Source: Pseudarthrobacter equi (GTDB lineage Bacteria > Actinomycetota > Actinomycetes > Actinomycetales > Micrococcaceae). From it: a stretch of DNA of 64,000 nucleotides. The stretch spans positions 2,356,001 through 2,420,000 of the forward strand of contig NZ_LT629779.1 in NCBI RefSeq assembly GCF_900105535.1. The letters are read 5' to 3'. Positions 35,096-43,488 of the stretch are shown in pieces; within the stretch, counting starts at the first letter, position 1; each line of letters begins with the position of its first letter. A model generated the notes under the pieces. It made no database searches and was not told the DNA's origin. It saw only the letters and a list, made by a program, of their open reading frames with translations. The translations under genes were made by a program, and so were the position numbers.

Positions 35096-36532
35096 CTAGA
35101 TGGCTTTGCCGGGATTGAGCAGTGCGTGCGGGTCCAGGGCTGATTTGATGGCGTGCTGCGCCTGGCGGATTCGGGGGGAGAGTTCCAGCGCGGCCCAGTC
35201 CTGCTTGATGCTGCCGATGCCGTGTTCGCCGGTGACGGTGCCGCCGAGCGAGAGGGCCACGCGGACCAGTTCGGTGGCGGCCTCCTGCAGGGCCGCCGGC
35301 GGCTGCGCGGGGTCGTCGCCGGGCTGCCTGTCGAGGGTGATCAGCGGGTGGAGGTTGCCGTCGCCGGCGTGCGATACGGCCGAGATGTCGACGCCGAACC
35401 GTGCTTCCAGCGCCGGAAACGCTGCATAGACTTCGGGGAGCCGGGACTTCGGGACGGCAATGTCCTCGCCGATGTACCACTTGTCCTTCGGGAGGCCGCG
35501 GCCGCTGCGGCGCAGTTCCCAGAGCCGCACGCCGTCGTCGTCCGATTCCACTGTGACCCGCCCGCCGGCGGCGGTGAGTGCAGCGGCAAGGTCCGCGGAC
35601 TGCGCTTCGATGCCGTAGCCGTCGAGTTCGATCAGGATCAGCGCGGCGCCGCGGCCGCGGAGGCTGGTGCCGGAGTGGCTGTCGATGTTGTCCAGGCTGG
35701 GCGTATCAAAGAACTCGATGGCCGCAGGCCGGACCGGGGAGAGGGTGATGGCGGAGAGGCCCGCGGCGCCGGCCGCCGTGCTGTCAAAGAACGCTGTGAC
35801 GGTCCTCCGGGCCACCGGGATGGGCCGCAGCCGGACGGTAGCCCTGACCACGATCCCCAGGATTCCCTCGGAGCCGACGAACAGCGAGGTCAGGTCCAGC
35901 CCGGTCACGCCCTTGATGGAACGGTGCCCCACGCTGACCAGGCTGCCGTCGGCGAGGACGACGTCGAGGGCCAGGACGGATTCGCGGGTCACCCCGTACT
36001 TGGCGCACCGCAGCCCGCCGGCGTTGGTGGCAATGTTGCCGCCGATCGATGAGATGTCGAAGCTGGCAGGATCGGGGGCATAGAACAGCCCGTGCGGCGC
36101 GAGGCGTGCGTTCAGCTCAGCGTTAATGAGGCCCGGTTCAACCACGGCAACTTCGTCGAGCGGCGAGACCTCGATGACAGCTGTCAGCCGTTCCGTGGAC
36201 ACCACCACCTGGCCGGCGGTTGCGGTGGCGCCGCCGGACAGTCCGGTACCGGCGCCGCGGGGAACCACCGAGACGCCCAGTTCAGCGGCCAGCCGCACCA
36301 CCTGCTGAACCTCACCGGCGCTGGCAGGGAAGACAACTGCGGGACCATCTGTGCCGGCGTCGGGCGCGGCCGTTTTCGCCGTCGCGGCGTCGTAACGGTA
36401 GGGCCCGGTTTCCGGCGTCGGCGCCAACACCTCAATGCCCGGGTGGCGGGCGGAAAGTTCCAGGACAAATGAGTCCACGGCACGTTGCGTATGGGTGGGG
36501 CGTGGCCGCGTTTCGGGTTCTGCTGATGTCAT
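35096..36532 (-). CDS. FAD-linked 2-hydroxyacid oxidase/dehydrogenase (GlcD/D-lactate type)
   Basis: A 478-residue flavoprotein, first gene of the peptide-type ABC operon. The start is the ATG at 36532 (MTSAEPETRPRPTH). The FAD-binding domain includes VVPRGAGTGLSGGATATAGQVVVS and GGNIATNAGGLRCAKYGVTRESVLALDVV; the C-terminal oxidase domain has HAGDGNLHPLITLD, with a metal-binding His, and GEHGIGSIKQDW. This is the VAO-type family that oxidises D-lactate, glycolate or D-2-hydroxyglutarate to the keto acid. With an aminotransferase at the operon end, the logical flow is hydroxyacid to keto acid to amino acid, but the substrate is unproven. Confidence 0.93.
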   Translation of the reverse strand: MTSAEPETRPRPTHTQRAVDSFVLELSARHPGIEVLAPTPETGPYRYDAATAKTAAPDAGTDGPAVVFPASAGEVQQVVRLAAELGVSVVPRGAGTGLSGGATATAGQVVVSTERLTAVIEVSPLDEVAVVEPGLINAELNARLAPHGLFYAPDPASFDISSIGGNIATNAGGLRCAKYGVTRESVLALDVVLADGSLVSVGHRSIKGVTGLDLTSLFVGSEGILGIVVRATVRLRPIPVARRTVTAFFDSTAAGAAGLSAITLSPVRPAAIEFFDTPSLDNIDSHSGTSLRGRGAALILIELDGYGIEAQSADLAAALTAAGGRVTVESDDDGVRLWELRRSGRGLPKDKWYIGEDIAVPKSRLPEVYAAFPALEARFGVDISAVSHAGDGNLHPLITLDRQPGDDPAQPPAALQEAATELVRVALSLGGTVTGEHGIGSIKQDWAALELSPRIRQAQHAIKSALDPHALLNPGKAI

Positions 36533-36879
36533 GCCGGAATCTCTTTCGGGGTGGGTGCCTGGCGGAAGAATGTGACAGTGAGGGAAAGAGGAATTTCCCG
36601 GGAGCGTCATTTTCATCTCGGTTCTAAGGGAAATTAGCTTTGTTGGCCCCTGCGCCGCGAACCTGGACGAAACCGGAATAAACAAATCGAAATTGCAGGA
36701 CATGCGGATCAACGGGCGGTAAGAAACGGTCATGAACGGCGTAACAGTGCCGTCAGATGACGCCGCGGGTACCGGCGTGAAGCCGCGTTGCGGAGCGCGT
36801 CAGTGCATTGCGGCTGTGCTTGTCGAATTGATTTGGGTAATGGTTTGGTGAGGTAACGATCCAAACGAGAGGCCACATA
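36533..36879. other. Divergent intergenic region with an inverted repeat
   Basis: This 347-base region separates the FAD-oxidase operon from the flavin reductase. It is less GC-rich than its surroundings at about 36600-36700. AATTTCCC (36592-36599) and GGGAAATT (36628-36635) form a perfect inverted repeat with 28 bases between, about 60 bases before the FAD-oxidase start. GTTTGG (36843-36848) and CCAAAC (36861-36866) form a smaller one just before the flavin reductase. I cannot place promoters with confidence and see no extra gene. Confidence 0.45.
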
Positions 36880-37392
36880 ATGACAGCCACATCAGATCTT
36901 GCCCCCCGCCGGCTTCGCGATATTTTTGGAACCTTTGCCAGCGGGCTGACGGTAATTACCAGCTCAACCCCGCAAGGGCCGGCCGGCTTTACCTGCCAGT
37001 CGTTCGCATCCCTGTCGCTGGAACCCGCGCTGGTCACGTTCAGCCCCGCCCGAACCTCCAGCACGTGGCCCGTCCTGCGGGACGCGGGCTCCTTCACGGT
37101 GAACATCCTGCCGGCCGAACACCAGCACCTCGCCGGACAGTTTGCCCGCTCCGGAACGGACAAGTTCGCCGGGGTCAGCCACACGTCCTCGCCCCTGGGC
37201 AACCCCATCCTTGACGATGCCCTCGCCTGGATCGATTGCGAACTCCATGCGGAGTACGACGGCGGCGACCACACCATTGTGGTGGCCAGCGTGCGGCACC
37301 TGAGTGCCCGGACGGACGCAGAGCCGCTCCTGTTCTTCAAGGGCCGGTACGCCGGACTTTCGCCGGCCCGCCTGCTTGAAGCCGCCAGCTGA
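36880..37392 (+). CDS. Flavin reductase (HpaC/HsaB-like)
   Basis: A 170-residue flavin:NAD(P)H oxidoreductase. Family marks are LRDIFGTFASGLTVITSS at the start, GFTCQSFASLSLEPALVTFSPARTSSTW in the FMN-binding core, SFTVNILPAEHQHLAGQFA and the closing LLFFKGRYAGL. Such reductases release reduced flavin to a separate monooxygenase of the acyl-CoA-dehydrogenase fold. It is divergent from the FAD-oxidase/ABC operon. No monooxygenase is adjacent; the nearest candidate is the C-terminal half of the fusion at 25614-27521. Confidence 0.93.
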   Translation: MTATSDLAPRRLRDIFGTFASGLTVITSSTPQGPAGFTCQSFASLSLEPALVTFSPARTSSTWPVLRDAGSFTVNILPAEHQHLAGQFARSGTDKFAGVSHTSSPLGNPILDDALAWIDCELHAEYDGGDHTIVVASVRHLSARTDAEPLLFFKGRYAGLSPARLLEAAS

Positions 37393-37424
37393 CCACCCAC
37401 TTCCGCTTCGGGATGGCGACGCAG

Positions 37425-37444
37425 CGGGCGGCCGTTTCCGCCCG
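37425..37444 (+). terminator. Hairpin after the flavin reductase gene
   Basis: CGGGCGG (37425-37431) pairs perfectly with CCGCCCG (37438-37444) around CCGTTT, 33 bases beyond the stop. It is a probable terminator without a long T-run. Confidence 0.45.
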
Positions 37445-37504
37445 GGTGGCGGCCTGGTCCTGATCCGGCTTCCTGCAGGGTTCTTGCATCCGCACCGCCG
37501 AGTA

Positions 37505-37538
37505 GTAAGCTTGCTGAGCATTACCGTAAGCTTGCTGA
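37505..37538. repeat. 13-bp direct repeat spaced by two helical turns
   Basis: GTAAGCTTGCTGA occurs at 37505-37517 and again at 37526-37538, exactly 21 bases apart. Each copy is centred on the palindrome AAGCTT. The pair lies 26-59 bases before the start at 37564, where a regulator or RNA polymerase would bind. It is a strong operator candidate for the downstream gene pair. Confidence 0.65.
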
Positions 37539-37563
37539 TTAGCGGACGATGGAAGCAGGAACA

Positions 37564-37917
37564 ATGGGCGCAGTATTCGGCGTTGCCTGGTCACTGATGC
37601 TCACTGCCGGCGGAGCAGCCGTTGCCGCGTCAGCCCCTTATGGCGGTGCGGCGCCCGGCGGACAGTACCTGGCCGGCCATGTGCTGCTGGGCGTGGGCAT
37701 CGGTCAGCTGGCAGCGGTCCTGCTGCGCGCAGCGGTCCAGGGCGTCCTCGGACGTCTCCGCGCCCACGCTGACACCCGGCGCGGCCCGCAGCCTGTTGCC
37801 GGGGCCGATGCCGCCGAACGCGATATCGCCGCGGTCCCAGTTCCGGCGCGGGTTTCCACCCTGCCGATGCGCCCGGCTGCGTCCCTGGCCCCACTCCGGG
37901 GCCGGCATGCTGCCTGA
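37564..37917 (+). CDS. Hypothetical two-helix membrane protein
   Basis: A 117-residue protein that I do not recognise. The ATG at 37564 has AGGAAC at fair spacing and is preferred to 37549. Two hydrophobic helices are clear: VFGVAWSLMLTAGGAAVAASA and LAGHVLLGVGIGQLAAVLL, followed by a basic segment (LLRAAVQGVLGRLRAHADTRR) and an Ala/Pro-rich tail that should lie in the cytoplasm. It overlaps the next gene by 11 bases, suggesting coupled translation. The 13-bp direct repeat upstream suggests specific regulation. Confidence 0.6.
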   Translation: MGAVFGVAWSLMLTAGGAAVAASAPYGGAAPGGQYLAGHVLLGVGIGQLAAVLLRAAVQGVLGRLRAHADTRRGPQPVAGADAAERDIAAVPVPARVSTLPMRPAASLAPLRGRHAA

Positions 37918-38560
37918 GTTGACGCCGGGCGGTGAAGCCCCGGCCGCGAGGCCCGTAGCACCGTTGCCCGTAGCCCCTTCATGGCCAACACGGCGCCCCC
38001 GCCTCCTGTCACGCTCCACTCTCCTCCGCAGCGGTATCGCCGTCCTGGTCGCTGCGGCCCTCACGGCCGGCTCCGCGGCTGTCTATCAGGGGCAACAGGC
38101 CGGCGACACCGATCAGGCCACTATGCGGGGCTTCCAGATCCGGGTCCTGAGCATCAGCCAGGCGGCCGCGGAAAACAGGCTCGAGGGCGCACTTGCTGCC
38201 CTGCAGGGACTCGAGGATGACCTCGACCGTGCCGCCCTCGACGGCCGGATCACCGCACCGCGGCTGCGCGGCATCGAGAGTGCCCTGGGCGAGGTGCGGG
38301 CCGACATCACCGGGCAGCTTGAGTCCCGGGCTGCGGTGGCCGGCACCGCCGCTGCCGCCGGGACAGCACCCACAGCGGAGGCCGCCCAACCCGCGGACGG
38401 CACGCCAACAGCCGGTTCCGCAGGCACCGTGGCCGTGCCCGTAGCACCTGCTCCTGCTCCTGCCGCGCCGGATCCCGCGCCGGCCGTGCAGCAGCAACCC
38501 GGACCTCCGCCCGGCGTCACAGCACCCCAAGGCAAAGCCAAGGGCCACAAGAAACCCTGA
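37907..38560 (+). CDS. Hypothetical single-pass membrane protein with coiled coil and Ala/Pro tail
   Basis: A 217-residue protein starting at ATG 37907 inside the end of the previous gene. It has a basic Pro-rich N-terminus (PTRRPRLLSRSTLLRSG), one membrane helix (IAVLVAAALTAGSAAVY, about residues 45-62), then a helical, probably coiled-coil region with regular Leu/Ala spacing (AAAENRLEGALAALQGLEDDL), a long Ala/Pro/Thr/Val tail and a lysine-rich end (GKAKGHKKP). The layout suggests an extracytoplasmic stalk that may touch the cell wall. I know no assigned function for it. Confidence 0.65.
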   Translation: MLPELTPGGEAPAARPVAPLPVAPSWPTRRPRLLSRSTLLRSGIAVLVAAALTAGSAAVYQGQQAGDTDQATMRGFQIRVLSISQAAAENRLEGALAALQGLEDDLDRAALDGRITAPRLRGIESALGEVRADITGQLESRAAVAGTAAAAGTAPTAEAAQPADGTPTAGSAGTVAVPVAPAPAPAAPDPAPAVQQQPGPPPGVTAPQGKAKGHKKP

Positions 38561-38622
38561 CCCGTCCGCCCGGGACCACGCTGCAGGACTTCGGGGGACC
38601 GGGCTGCAGGCAGAATGGACAG

Positions 38623-41259
38623 GTGAGTTTGTCCACGGGTCCGTCCGCCACCCCTGATACCCAGCCCTTTGACCTCGCTGCCATTGGCGCTGACCTCGCG
38701 TTCGCGCGGTCCCTCCCCGAACTCCGGAAGGCGCTCGACGCCGGCGGCCCGTCCGCCGCTGCCGTGGTCCAGGCACCTCCCGGCACCGGCAAGACCACCA
38801 TGCTGCCGCCGCTGCTGGCCAACCTGGCCGGTGGAGAGGGCCGCGTTGTGGTGACCCAGCCGCGCCGCGTCGCAGCCCGTGCCGCCGCGCGGCGGCTGGC
38901 CTCCCTGGATGCCAGCCAGCTGGGCGGCAGGGTGGGCTACACCGTCCGCGGCGAGCGCCGGGCCGGAGCGGAAACCATCGTCGAGTTCGTGACCCCCGGC
39001 ATCCTGCTGCGCCGCCTGCTGGCCGATCCCGGGCTGGCAGGCGTGGCCGCCGTCGTGCTGGACGAAGTCCACGAACGGGGCCTGGAAACGGACCTGCTGG
39101 TGGGAATGCTGGCCGAGGTGCGCCAGTTGCGCGGCGACCTGCAGGTGGTGGCCATGTCCGCCACGGTGGAGGCTGCACGGTTCGCGGCCTTGCTGGGGGA
39201 TCCCGACGGCGGCCGGCCGGCTCCCGTGGTGGACTCGCCGTCGGTCCTCCATGCCCTGGAGGTCCGCTGGCATCCGGCCACCGTTTCCAGGCTGGATGAC
39301 CGCGGCGTGACGCGCGCGTTCCTTGACCACGTCGCCATCACCGCAGCGGAAGCCCAGGAGCAGGCCCTGCGCACCGACCCGTCCTCCGATGCCCTGGTCT
39401 TCCTTCCCGGCGCCCGGGAGGTGGCCCATGTGGCGGCGGGACTGCGCCACCGGCTGGGCGCCGCCATGGACGTCCTCGAACTCCACGGCCAGGCCGGCCC
39501 TGCTGAACAGGACAGGGCAGTCTCAGGCCGCCTGCCGGGCGGCAAGCCAAGGATCATCGTGTCTACGGACCTTGCCGAATCGTCGCTGACAGTACCCGGC
39601 GTCCGCCTGGTCATCGACTCCGGACTGGCCAGGGAACCCCGGCGCGACGCTGCCCGCGGCATGGCCGGCCTGGTGACAGTGTCCTGCGCACGCGCCTCGG
39701 CGGACCAGCGGGCGGGCCGTGCCGCACGTCAGGGGCCCGGCACCGTGGTCCGCTGCTACAGCCAGCATGCGTTCGGGGCGGCGCCCGCGCATGCCACCCC
39801 GGAGATCAGGGTGGCGGACCTGGCAGGCGCCGCCCTGACCCTGGCCTGCTGGGGTTCCCCAGGCGGCCAGGGCCTGGCGCTGCCGGACGCGCCGCCGCGG
39901 CAGGCCATGGACGAGGCCATGGAAGTGCTGCGCGAGCTCGGTGCCGTCACCCCTGACGGTCATGCCACCGCCGCCGGACGGGTCCTCGCGGAGATTCCGG
40001 CAGACCCGCGGCTGGCCCGCGCCCTGCTCGACGGCGCCGCGGACGTGGGTGCGCAGGCAGCCGCCGAAGTGGTGGCGGCCATTGCCGGGGACCAGCGGGC
40101 ACCCGACGCCGACCTGCCGCGGCTGCTCGGCAGGTTGCGTACGGAGGCGGGGCCGGCCCAGCGGCGGTGGCAGGAGGAGACCCGGCGCCTGGAAGCACTC
40201 GCCCGCCGGCACGGGCCAAACGCCGCAGGACGCAACGCGGCCGGACGCGCCGGCCCCGCCACCGGCGAGGCGCCGGGCGTCGTCGTCGCGCTGGCATACC
40301 CGGACCGGGTGGCACGCCTGGTGCCCGGCGACGGACCTGCCCGCTACCTGCTGAGCTCCGGGACCAGGGCCGGGCTGCCGGCGGGCAGTTCACTGGGCGG
40401 CCATGAGTGGCTCGCAGTCGCGGAAGTGTCGAGGGCCGGTGGGCGGGACGCCGCGGGCACCGGGGCAGTGATCAGGTCGGCGGCGCCGCTCACCGCAGCG
40501 CAAGCTGAGCACGCCGCCAGCCACCTCCTGGCCGAAGCCGTTGAGGCAGAGTTCCGGCAGGGGCGGGTCACGGCACGGAAGGTCCGGCGCCTTGGCGCCA
40601 TAGTGCTGGCGGAGACTCCCGTCCGGCCCACGCCGGAGGCGGGCCGTGCGGCGGTCAGCGCGGCCCTGCGCCGGGATGGGCTCGCCCTGCTGGAATGGTC
40701 GACGGCGGCACGGGACCTTCGCGGGCGCCTCGCCCTCCTGCACCGCGAACTGGGCGAACCGTGGCCCGATGTTTCGGACGGTGCGCTCCTGCAGCGCCTC
40801 GACGAGTGGCTCGGCCCGGAACTCCAGGCACTCGCTGAAGGGGCCGCCGTCGCGCGCGTTGACTTGGCCGGGCCGCTGCGGAACCTGCTGCCCTGGCCGG
40901 ACGCGGCACGGTTCGATGAGCTGGCACCCGAATGGCTTGAGGTCCCCAGCGGTTCAAGGATCCGGGTGTCCTACCCGGTCCCCGGCGAGGAAACCACCCG
41001 GCCCGTTGTGGCCGTGAAGCTGCAGGAGTGCTTCGGGCTGGCCGAGTCTCCGCGCCTGGCCGGCGGACGGGTTCCGGTCCTGTTCCATCTGCTGTCCCCG
41101 GCACGCCGGCCGCTGGCCGTCACCGATGACCTCACCTCCTTCTGGTCCGGGCCGTATGCCCAGGTCAGGGCCGAGATGCGCGGCAGGTATCCCCGGCATC
41201 CTTGGCCCGAGGACCCCTGGGCAGCTCCGGCCACCGCACGGACCAACCGGCGGAACTGA
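38623..41259 (+). CDS. hrpB: ATP-dependent helicase HrpB
   Basis: An 878-residue DExH helicase beginning at GTG 38623. Motif I is APPGTGKTT, motif II LDEVHERG (DEVH), motif III MSATVEA, and motif VI SADQRAGRAARQGPGTVVR. After the helicase core come the HA2-like segment (LACWGSPGGQGLALPDAPP) and a long C-terminal region ending in VAVKLQECFGLAESPRLAGGRVPVLFHLLSPARRPLAVTDDL and FWSGPYAQVRAEMRGRYPRHPWPEDPW, the HrpB signature end. Length is typical. The cellular substrate of HrpB is poorly known; an RNA helicase role is assumed from the family. Confidence 0.95.
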   Translation: MSLSTGPSATPDTQPFDLAAIGADLAFARSLPELRKALDAGGPSAAAVVQAPPGTGKTTMLPPLLANLAGGEGRVVVTQPRRVAARAAARRLASLDASQLGGRVGYTVRGERRAGAETIVEFVTPGILLRRLLADPGLAGVAAVVLDEVHERGLETDLLVGMLAEVRQLRGDLQVVAMSATVEAARFAALLGDPDGGRPAPVVDSPSVLHALEVRWHPATVSRLDDRGVTRAFLDHVAITAAEAQEQALRTDPSSDALVFLPGAREVAHVAAGLRHRLGAAMDVLELHGQAGPAEQDRAVSGRLPGGKPRIIVSTDLAESSLTVPGVRLVIDSGLAREPRRDAARGMAGLVTVSCARASADQRAGRAARQGPGTVVRCYSQHAFGAAPAHATPEIRVADLAGAALTLACWGSPGGQGLALPDAPPRQAMDEAMEVLRELGAVTPDGHATAAGRVLAEIPADPRLARALLDGAADVGAQAAAEVVAAIAGDQRAPDADLPRLLGRLRTEAGPAQRRWQEETRRLEALARRHGPNAAGRNAAGRAGPATGEAPGVVVALAYPDRVARLVPGDGPARYLLSSGTRAGLPAGSSLGGHEWLAVAEVSRAGGRDAAGTGAVIRSAAPLTAAQAEHAASHLLAEAVEAEFRQGRVTARKVRRLGAIVLAETPVRPTPEAGRAAVSAALRRDGLALLEWSTAARDLRGRLALLHRELGEPWPDVSDGALLQRLDEWLGPELQALAEGAAVARVDLAGPLRNLLPWPDAARFDELAPEWLEVPSGSRIRVSYPVPGEETTRPVVAVKLQECFGLAESPRLAGGRVPVLFHLLSPARRPLAVTDDLTSFWSGPYAQVRAEMRGRYPRHPWPEDPWAAPATARTNRRN

Positions 41260-41262
41260 GGC

Positions 41263-41289
41263 GTGCACCGGCAGTAAGCCGCGGTGCAC
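41263..41289 (+). terminator. Hairpin after hrpB
   Basis: GTGCACCG (41263-41270) pairs perfectly with CGGTGCAC (41282-41289) across an 11-base loop, starting four bases after the hrpB stop. It is the probable terminator. Confidence 0.5.
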
Positions 41290-41319
41290 AGCTGCGCTGA
41301 CAGCTGCGCTGACAGCTGC
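41288..41319. repeat. 12-bp tandem repeat GCTGACAGCTGC
   Basis: Two full identical copies (41296-41307 and 41308-41319) follow a partial copy ending at 41295. Each copy contains the palindrome CAGCTG. The repeat lies about 110 bases upstream of a 48-residue ORF and may be regulatory or may be replication slippage. Confidence 0.7.
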
Positions 41320-41431
41320 GTGAGAACAACGATACAAAGCCGAAACGTCCCGTCGACGTGCTGAAACATCCCTTGCCTAGGCTCTTTCTACGCGGACAGC
41401 GTGGTCCGCACCACCTACGGAAGGACTCATC

Positions 41432-41578
41432 ATGTTTCTCTTGACCAGCCTCAACCTCCTGCTGGATGGCCGCCGCAACGACGCCGGTGGATCCCGCAAC
41501 ACCGAGTCCGGCACGTTCCCGGCGGGCCGGCTGACCTCAGCAGCGTGGGAGGGCTGGTGGCACGAAGACGCCGCCTAG
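41432..41578 (+). CDS. Hypothetical small protein (48 residues)
   Basis: A 48-codon frame runs from ATG 41432 to TAG 41578, with AAGGA seven bases before the ATG. The product begins MFLLTSLNLLLDGRRNDAGG and ends in a tryptophan-rich WEGWWHEDAA. The first 12 residues are hydrophobic but too short for a classic signal peptide. A 172-base intergenic region with tandem repeats precedes it. The clear ribosome site and the unusual Trp-rich end make it a likely real gene. I do not recognise a family. Confidence 0.55.
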   Translation: MFLLTSLNLLLDGRRNDAGGSRNTESGTFPAGRLTSAAWEGWWHEDAA

Positions 41579-41597
41579 CCTGCGCCAAGCTATGGCG

Positions 41598-42287
41598 TTA
41601 TCCGCCGCTGGCCCTGATGAAATCCGCCACCGGCGCCGCCAACGAGGCACCAACCTGGTCTGCGGGCCGTTTAGCCCCCGCCACCGCAAAGGAATGGTCG
41701 CCGCCGTCCACCCACTGCAGGACCGCCGTCGGGCCGATCCGGGCCACCACGTCCTCAAGGAGGGCGGCAGTGGCAAAGGTGTCCCGGCTGCCCTGCAGGA
41801 ACAGCATAGGCGTGGCCAGCCCGTACAGGTGTTCGTCGCGCAGCTTCTCCGGCTTGCCCGGCGGATGGAGCGGGTAGCCCAGGTAGATGAGGCCGGCCGC
41901 CGGCATCCCCTCCGCCACGGCCATTGACGCCATCCGGCCGCCAAATGATTTACCGCAGGCCCACACGGGGCCTGTGTCACCGTTGACCGTTGCCTGCTCC
42001 GCGGCGGTATCCATGACGGCCCGCCAGGTGGCGATGGCCAGCGGCGGGCGGTCCGGAAATTTACGGCCCGCTTCGCGGTAAGGGAAGTTGAACCGGAGCG
42101 TGGCCAGGCCCAATACGTTCAGGGCATCGGTGAACCCGCGCAGGAACGGGTGCTCCATCCCGGCGCCGGCACCGTGCGCCACCACCACAGTAGGTACGGG
42201 GCCCGCCGGGCTGTCCGGGCGGGCATAGTCGGCGGAGACGGCGGTATCGCCCACCGGGATGGACAGGTGCTGATCGGTTGCGGGCAT
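41598..42287 (-). CDS. Alpha/beta hydrolase (TEX30/KANL3-like)
   Basis: A 229-residue serine hydrolase from the ATG at 42287. The core shows VVVAHGAGAGMEHPFL, WACGKSFGGRMAS with nucleophile Ser114, GSRDTFA with the acid Asp, and DGGDHSF with the His. The arrangement matches the small TEX30/KANL3-like alpha/beta hydrolases, whose substrates are unknown. It lacks a signal peptide and is cytoplasmic. It is divergent from the LigD-type polymerase gene, with 69 bases between. Confidence 0.88.
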   Translation of the reverse strand: MPATDQHLSIPVGDTAVSADYARPDSPAGPVPTVVVAHGAGAGMEHPFLRGFTDALNVLGLATLRFNFPYREAGRKFPDRPPLAIATWRAVMDTAAEQATVNGDTGPVWACGKSFGGRMASMAVAEGMPAAGLIYLGYPLHPPGKPEKLRDEHLYGLATPMLFLQGSRDTFATAALLEDVVARIGPTAVLQWVDGGDHSFAVAGAKRPADQVGASLAAPVADFIRASGG

Positions 42288-42356
42288 GGATCCATCATGC
42301 CGGACCTGGCAGGGCAAATGTGCTGCCGTACGGACCGCGGGGTGTACGTTGTCCCC

Positions 42357-43379
42357 ATGGCGAGCGAACAGACCACCATCACCGTCCCGGGCCCCCACGG
42401 CGAGCGCGAGATGCGCATTTCCAGCCCCAGCCGGGTCCTGTTCCCGGACCTGGGCCTGACCAAACTGGATCTCGCCCGGTACATCTGCGAAGTGGGGGAG
42501 GCGTTCATCGCAGCGAACGGGGACCGTCCGGTGTCCCTGCAGCGGTACTCAGACAATATCGACGGCGAGATGTTCTTCTCGAAGAACCCGCCCCGGGGCA
42601 CCCCGGATTTCGTCCGGTCCGTCAAGGTGGTCTATCCGAGTGCGCGCTCCCATCCGCAGCTGGTGCTGGACGAGCCGGCAGCCGCCGTCTGGGCAGTGCA
42701 GATGAACACTGTGGTGTTCCACCCCTGGCCGTCCCGGGCGGAGAACACGGACAATCCGGACCAGCTCCGCATCGACCTCGACCCCCAGCCCGGTACGGAC
42801 TTCGACGACGCCATCCCGGCCGCCCAGGTGCTGCGGGATGTCCTGGCCGAAGCCGGACTCGAATCGTTCATCAAAACCTCAGGCAACCGCGGCCTGCATG
42901 TCTACGCCCCGATCGAGCCGGTCCGCGAATTCCTGGACGTCCGGCACGCCGTCATCGCCGCCGCCCGCGAGGTGGAACGGCGGATGCCGGACAAAGTGAC
43001 CACGGCGTGGTGGAAGGAGGAGCGCGGAGAACGGATCTTCCTGGACTTCAACCAGGCCAACCGGGACCGGACCATCGCCGGCGCCTACAGTCCCCGCGCC
43101 CTGCCGCACGCCCCGGTCTCCTGTCCCATCACGTGGGATGAGCTGGAGAACACGGATCCCCGGAAGTTCACCGTCCTCACCGTCCCGGACCGGCTGAAAA
43201 CGGTGGGCGACCCCTGGGCCGGGTTCGGTGACAAGCCCGGCACCATCGGCACCCTGCTGGAGTGGTGGGACAGGGACGCCAAGGACGGGCTCGGCGAGAT
43301 GCCGTTCCCGCCGGACTACCCCAAGATGCCCGGCGAACCGCCGAGGGTCCAGCCGAGCCGCGCCAAGAAGCAGGACTGA
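42357..43379 (+). CDS. LigD-type DNA polymerase/primase domain protein
   Basis: A 340-residue stand-alone polymerase domain of the archaeo-eukaryotic primase type, as in bacterial LigD. The ATG at 42357 fits the family start (MASEQTTITVPGPHGERE). Motifs are VLFPDLGLTKLDLARY, SLQRYSDNIDGEMFFSKNPPRGTP, the catalytic RIDLDPQPGTDFDD, and TSGNRGLHVYAPIEP, followed by FLDFNQANRDRTIAGAYSPRA. These enzymes fill in or extend ends during non-homologous end joining. Neither a ligase domain, a nuclease domain nor a ku gene is in the window. Confidence 0.92.
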   Translation: MASEQTTITVPGPHGEREMRISSPSRVLFPDLGLTKLDLARYICEVGEAFIAANGDRPVSLQRYSDNIDGEMFFSKNPPRGTPDFVRSVKVVYPSARSHPQLVLDEPAAAVWAVQMNTVVFHPWPSRAENTDNPDQLRIDLDPQPGTDFDDAIPAAQVLRDVLAEAGLESFIKTSGNRGLHVYAPIEPVREFLDVRHAVIAAAREVERRMPDKVTTAWWKEERGERIFLDFNQANRDRTIAGAYSPRALPHAPVSCPITWDELENTDPRKFTVLTVPDRLKTVGDPWAGFGDKPGTIGTLLEWWDRDAKDGLGEMPFPPDYPKMPGEPPRVQPSRAKKQD

Positions 43380-43419
43380 GCCGCAATCCTGCAGCGGGGC
43401 GCGCTGGCACGGACCCGCC

Positions 43420-43448
43420 GGCCGCCGTCGTAATCCACGACGGCGGCC
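43420..43448. terminator. Bidirectional hairpin between convergent genes
   Basis: GGCCGCCGTCGT (43420-43431) pairs perfectly with ACGACGGCGGCC (43437-43448) around AATCC. It lies between the LigD-type polymerase and the convergent YciO/Sua5 gene and probably ends both transcripts. Confidence 0.65.
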
Positions 43449-43488
43449 AGCGGCACAGTGCCCCGCGAAGGCGGTCAGGGCCCGGCAG

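Noticed and set aside
37564..38560. One gene broken by a frameshift
   Set aside because: The two frames overlap by 11 bases, each has its own membrane segment and the join resembles coupled genes; a sequencing check of 37890-37920 would settle it.
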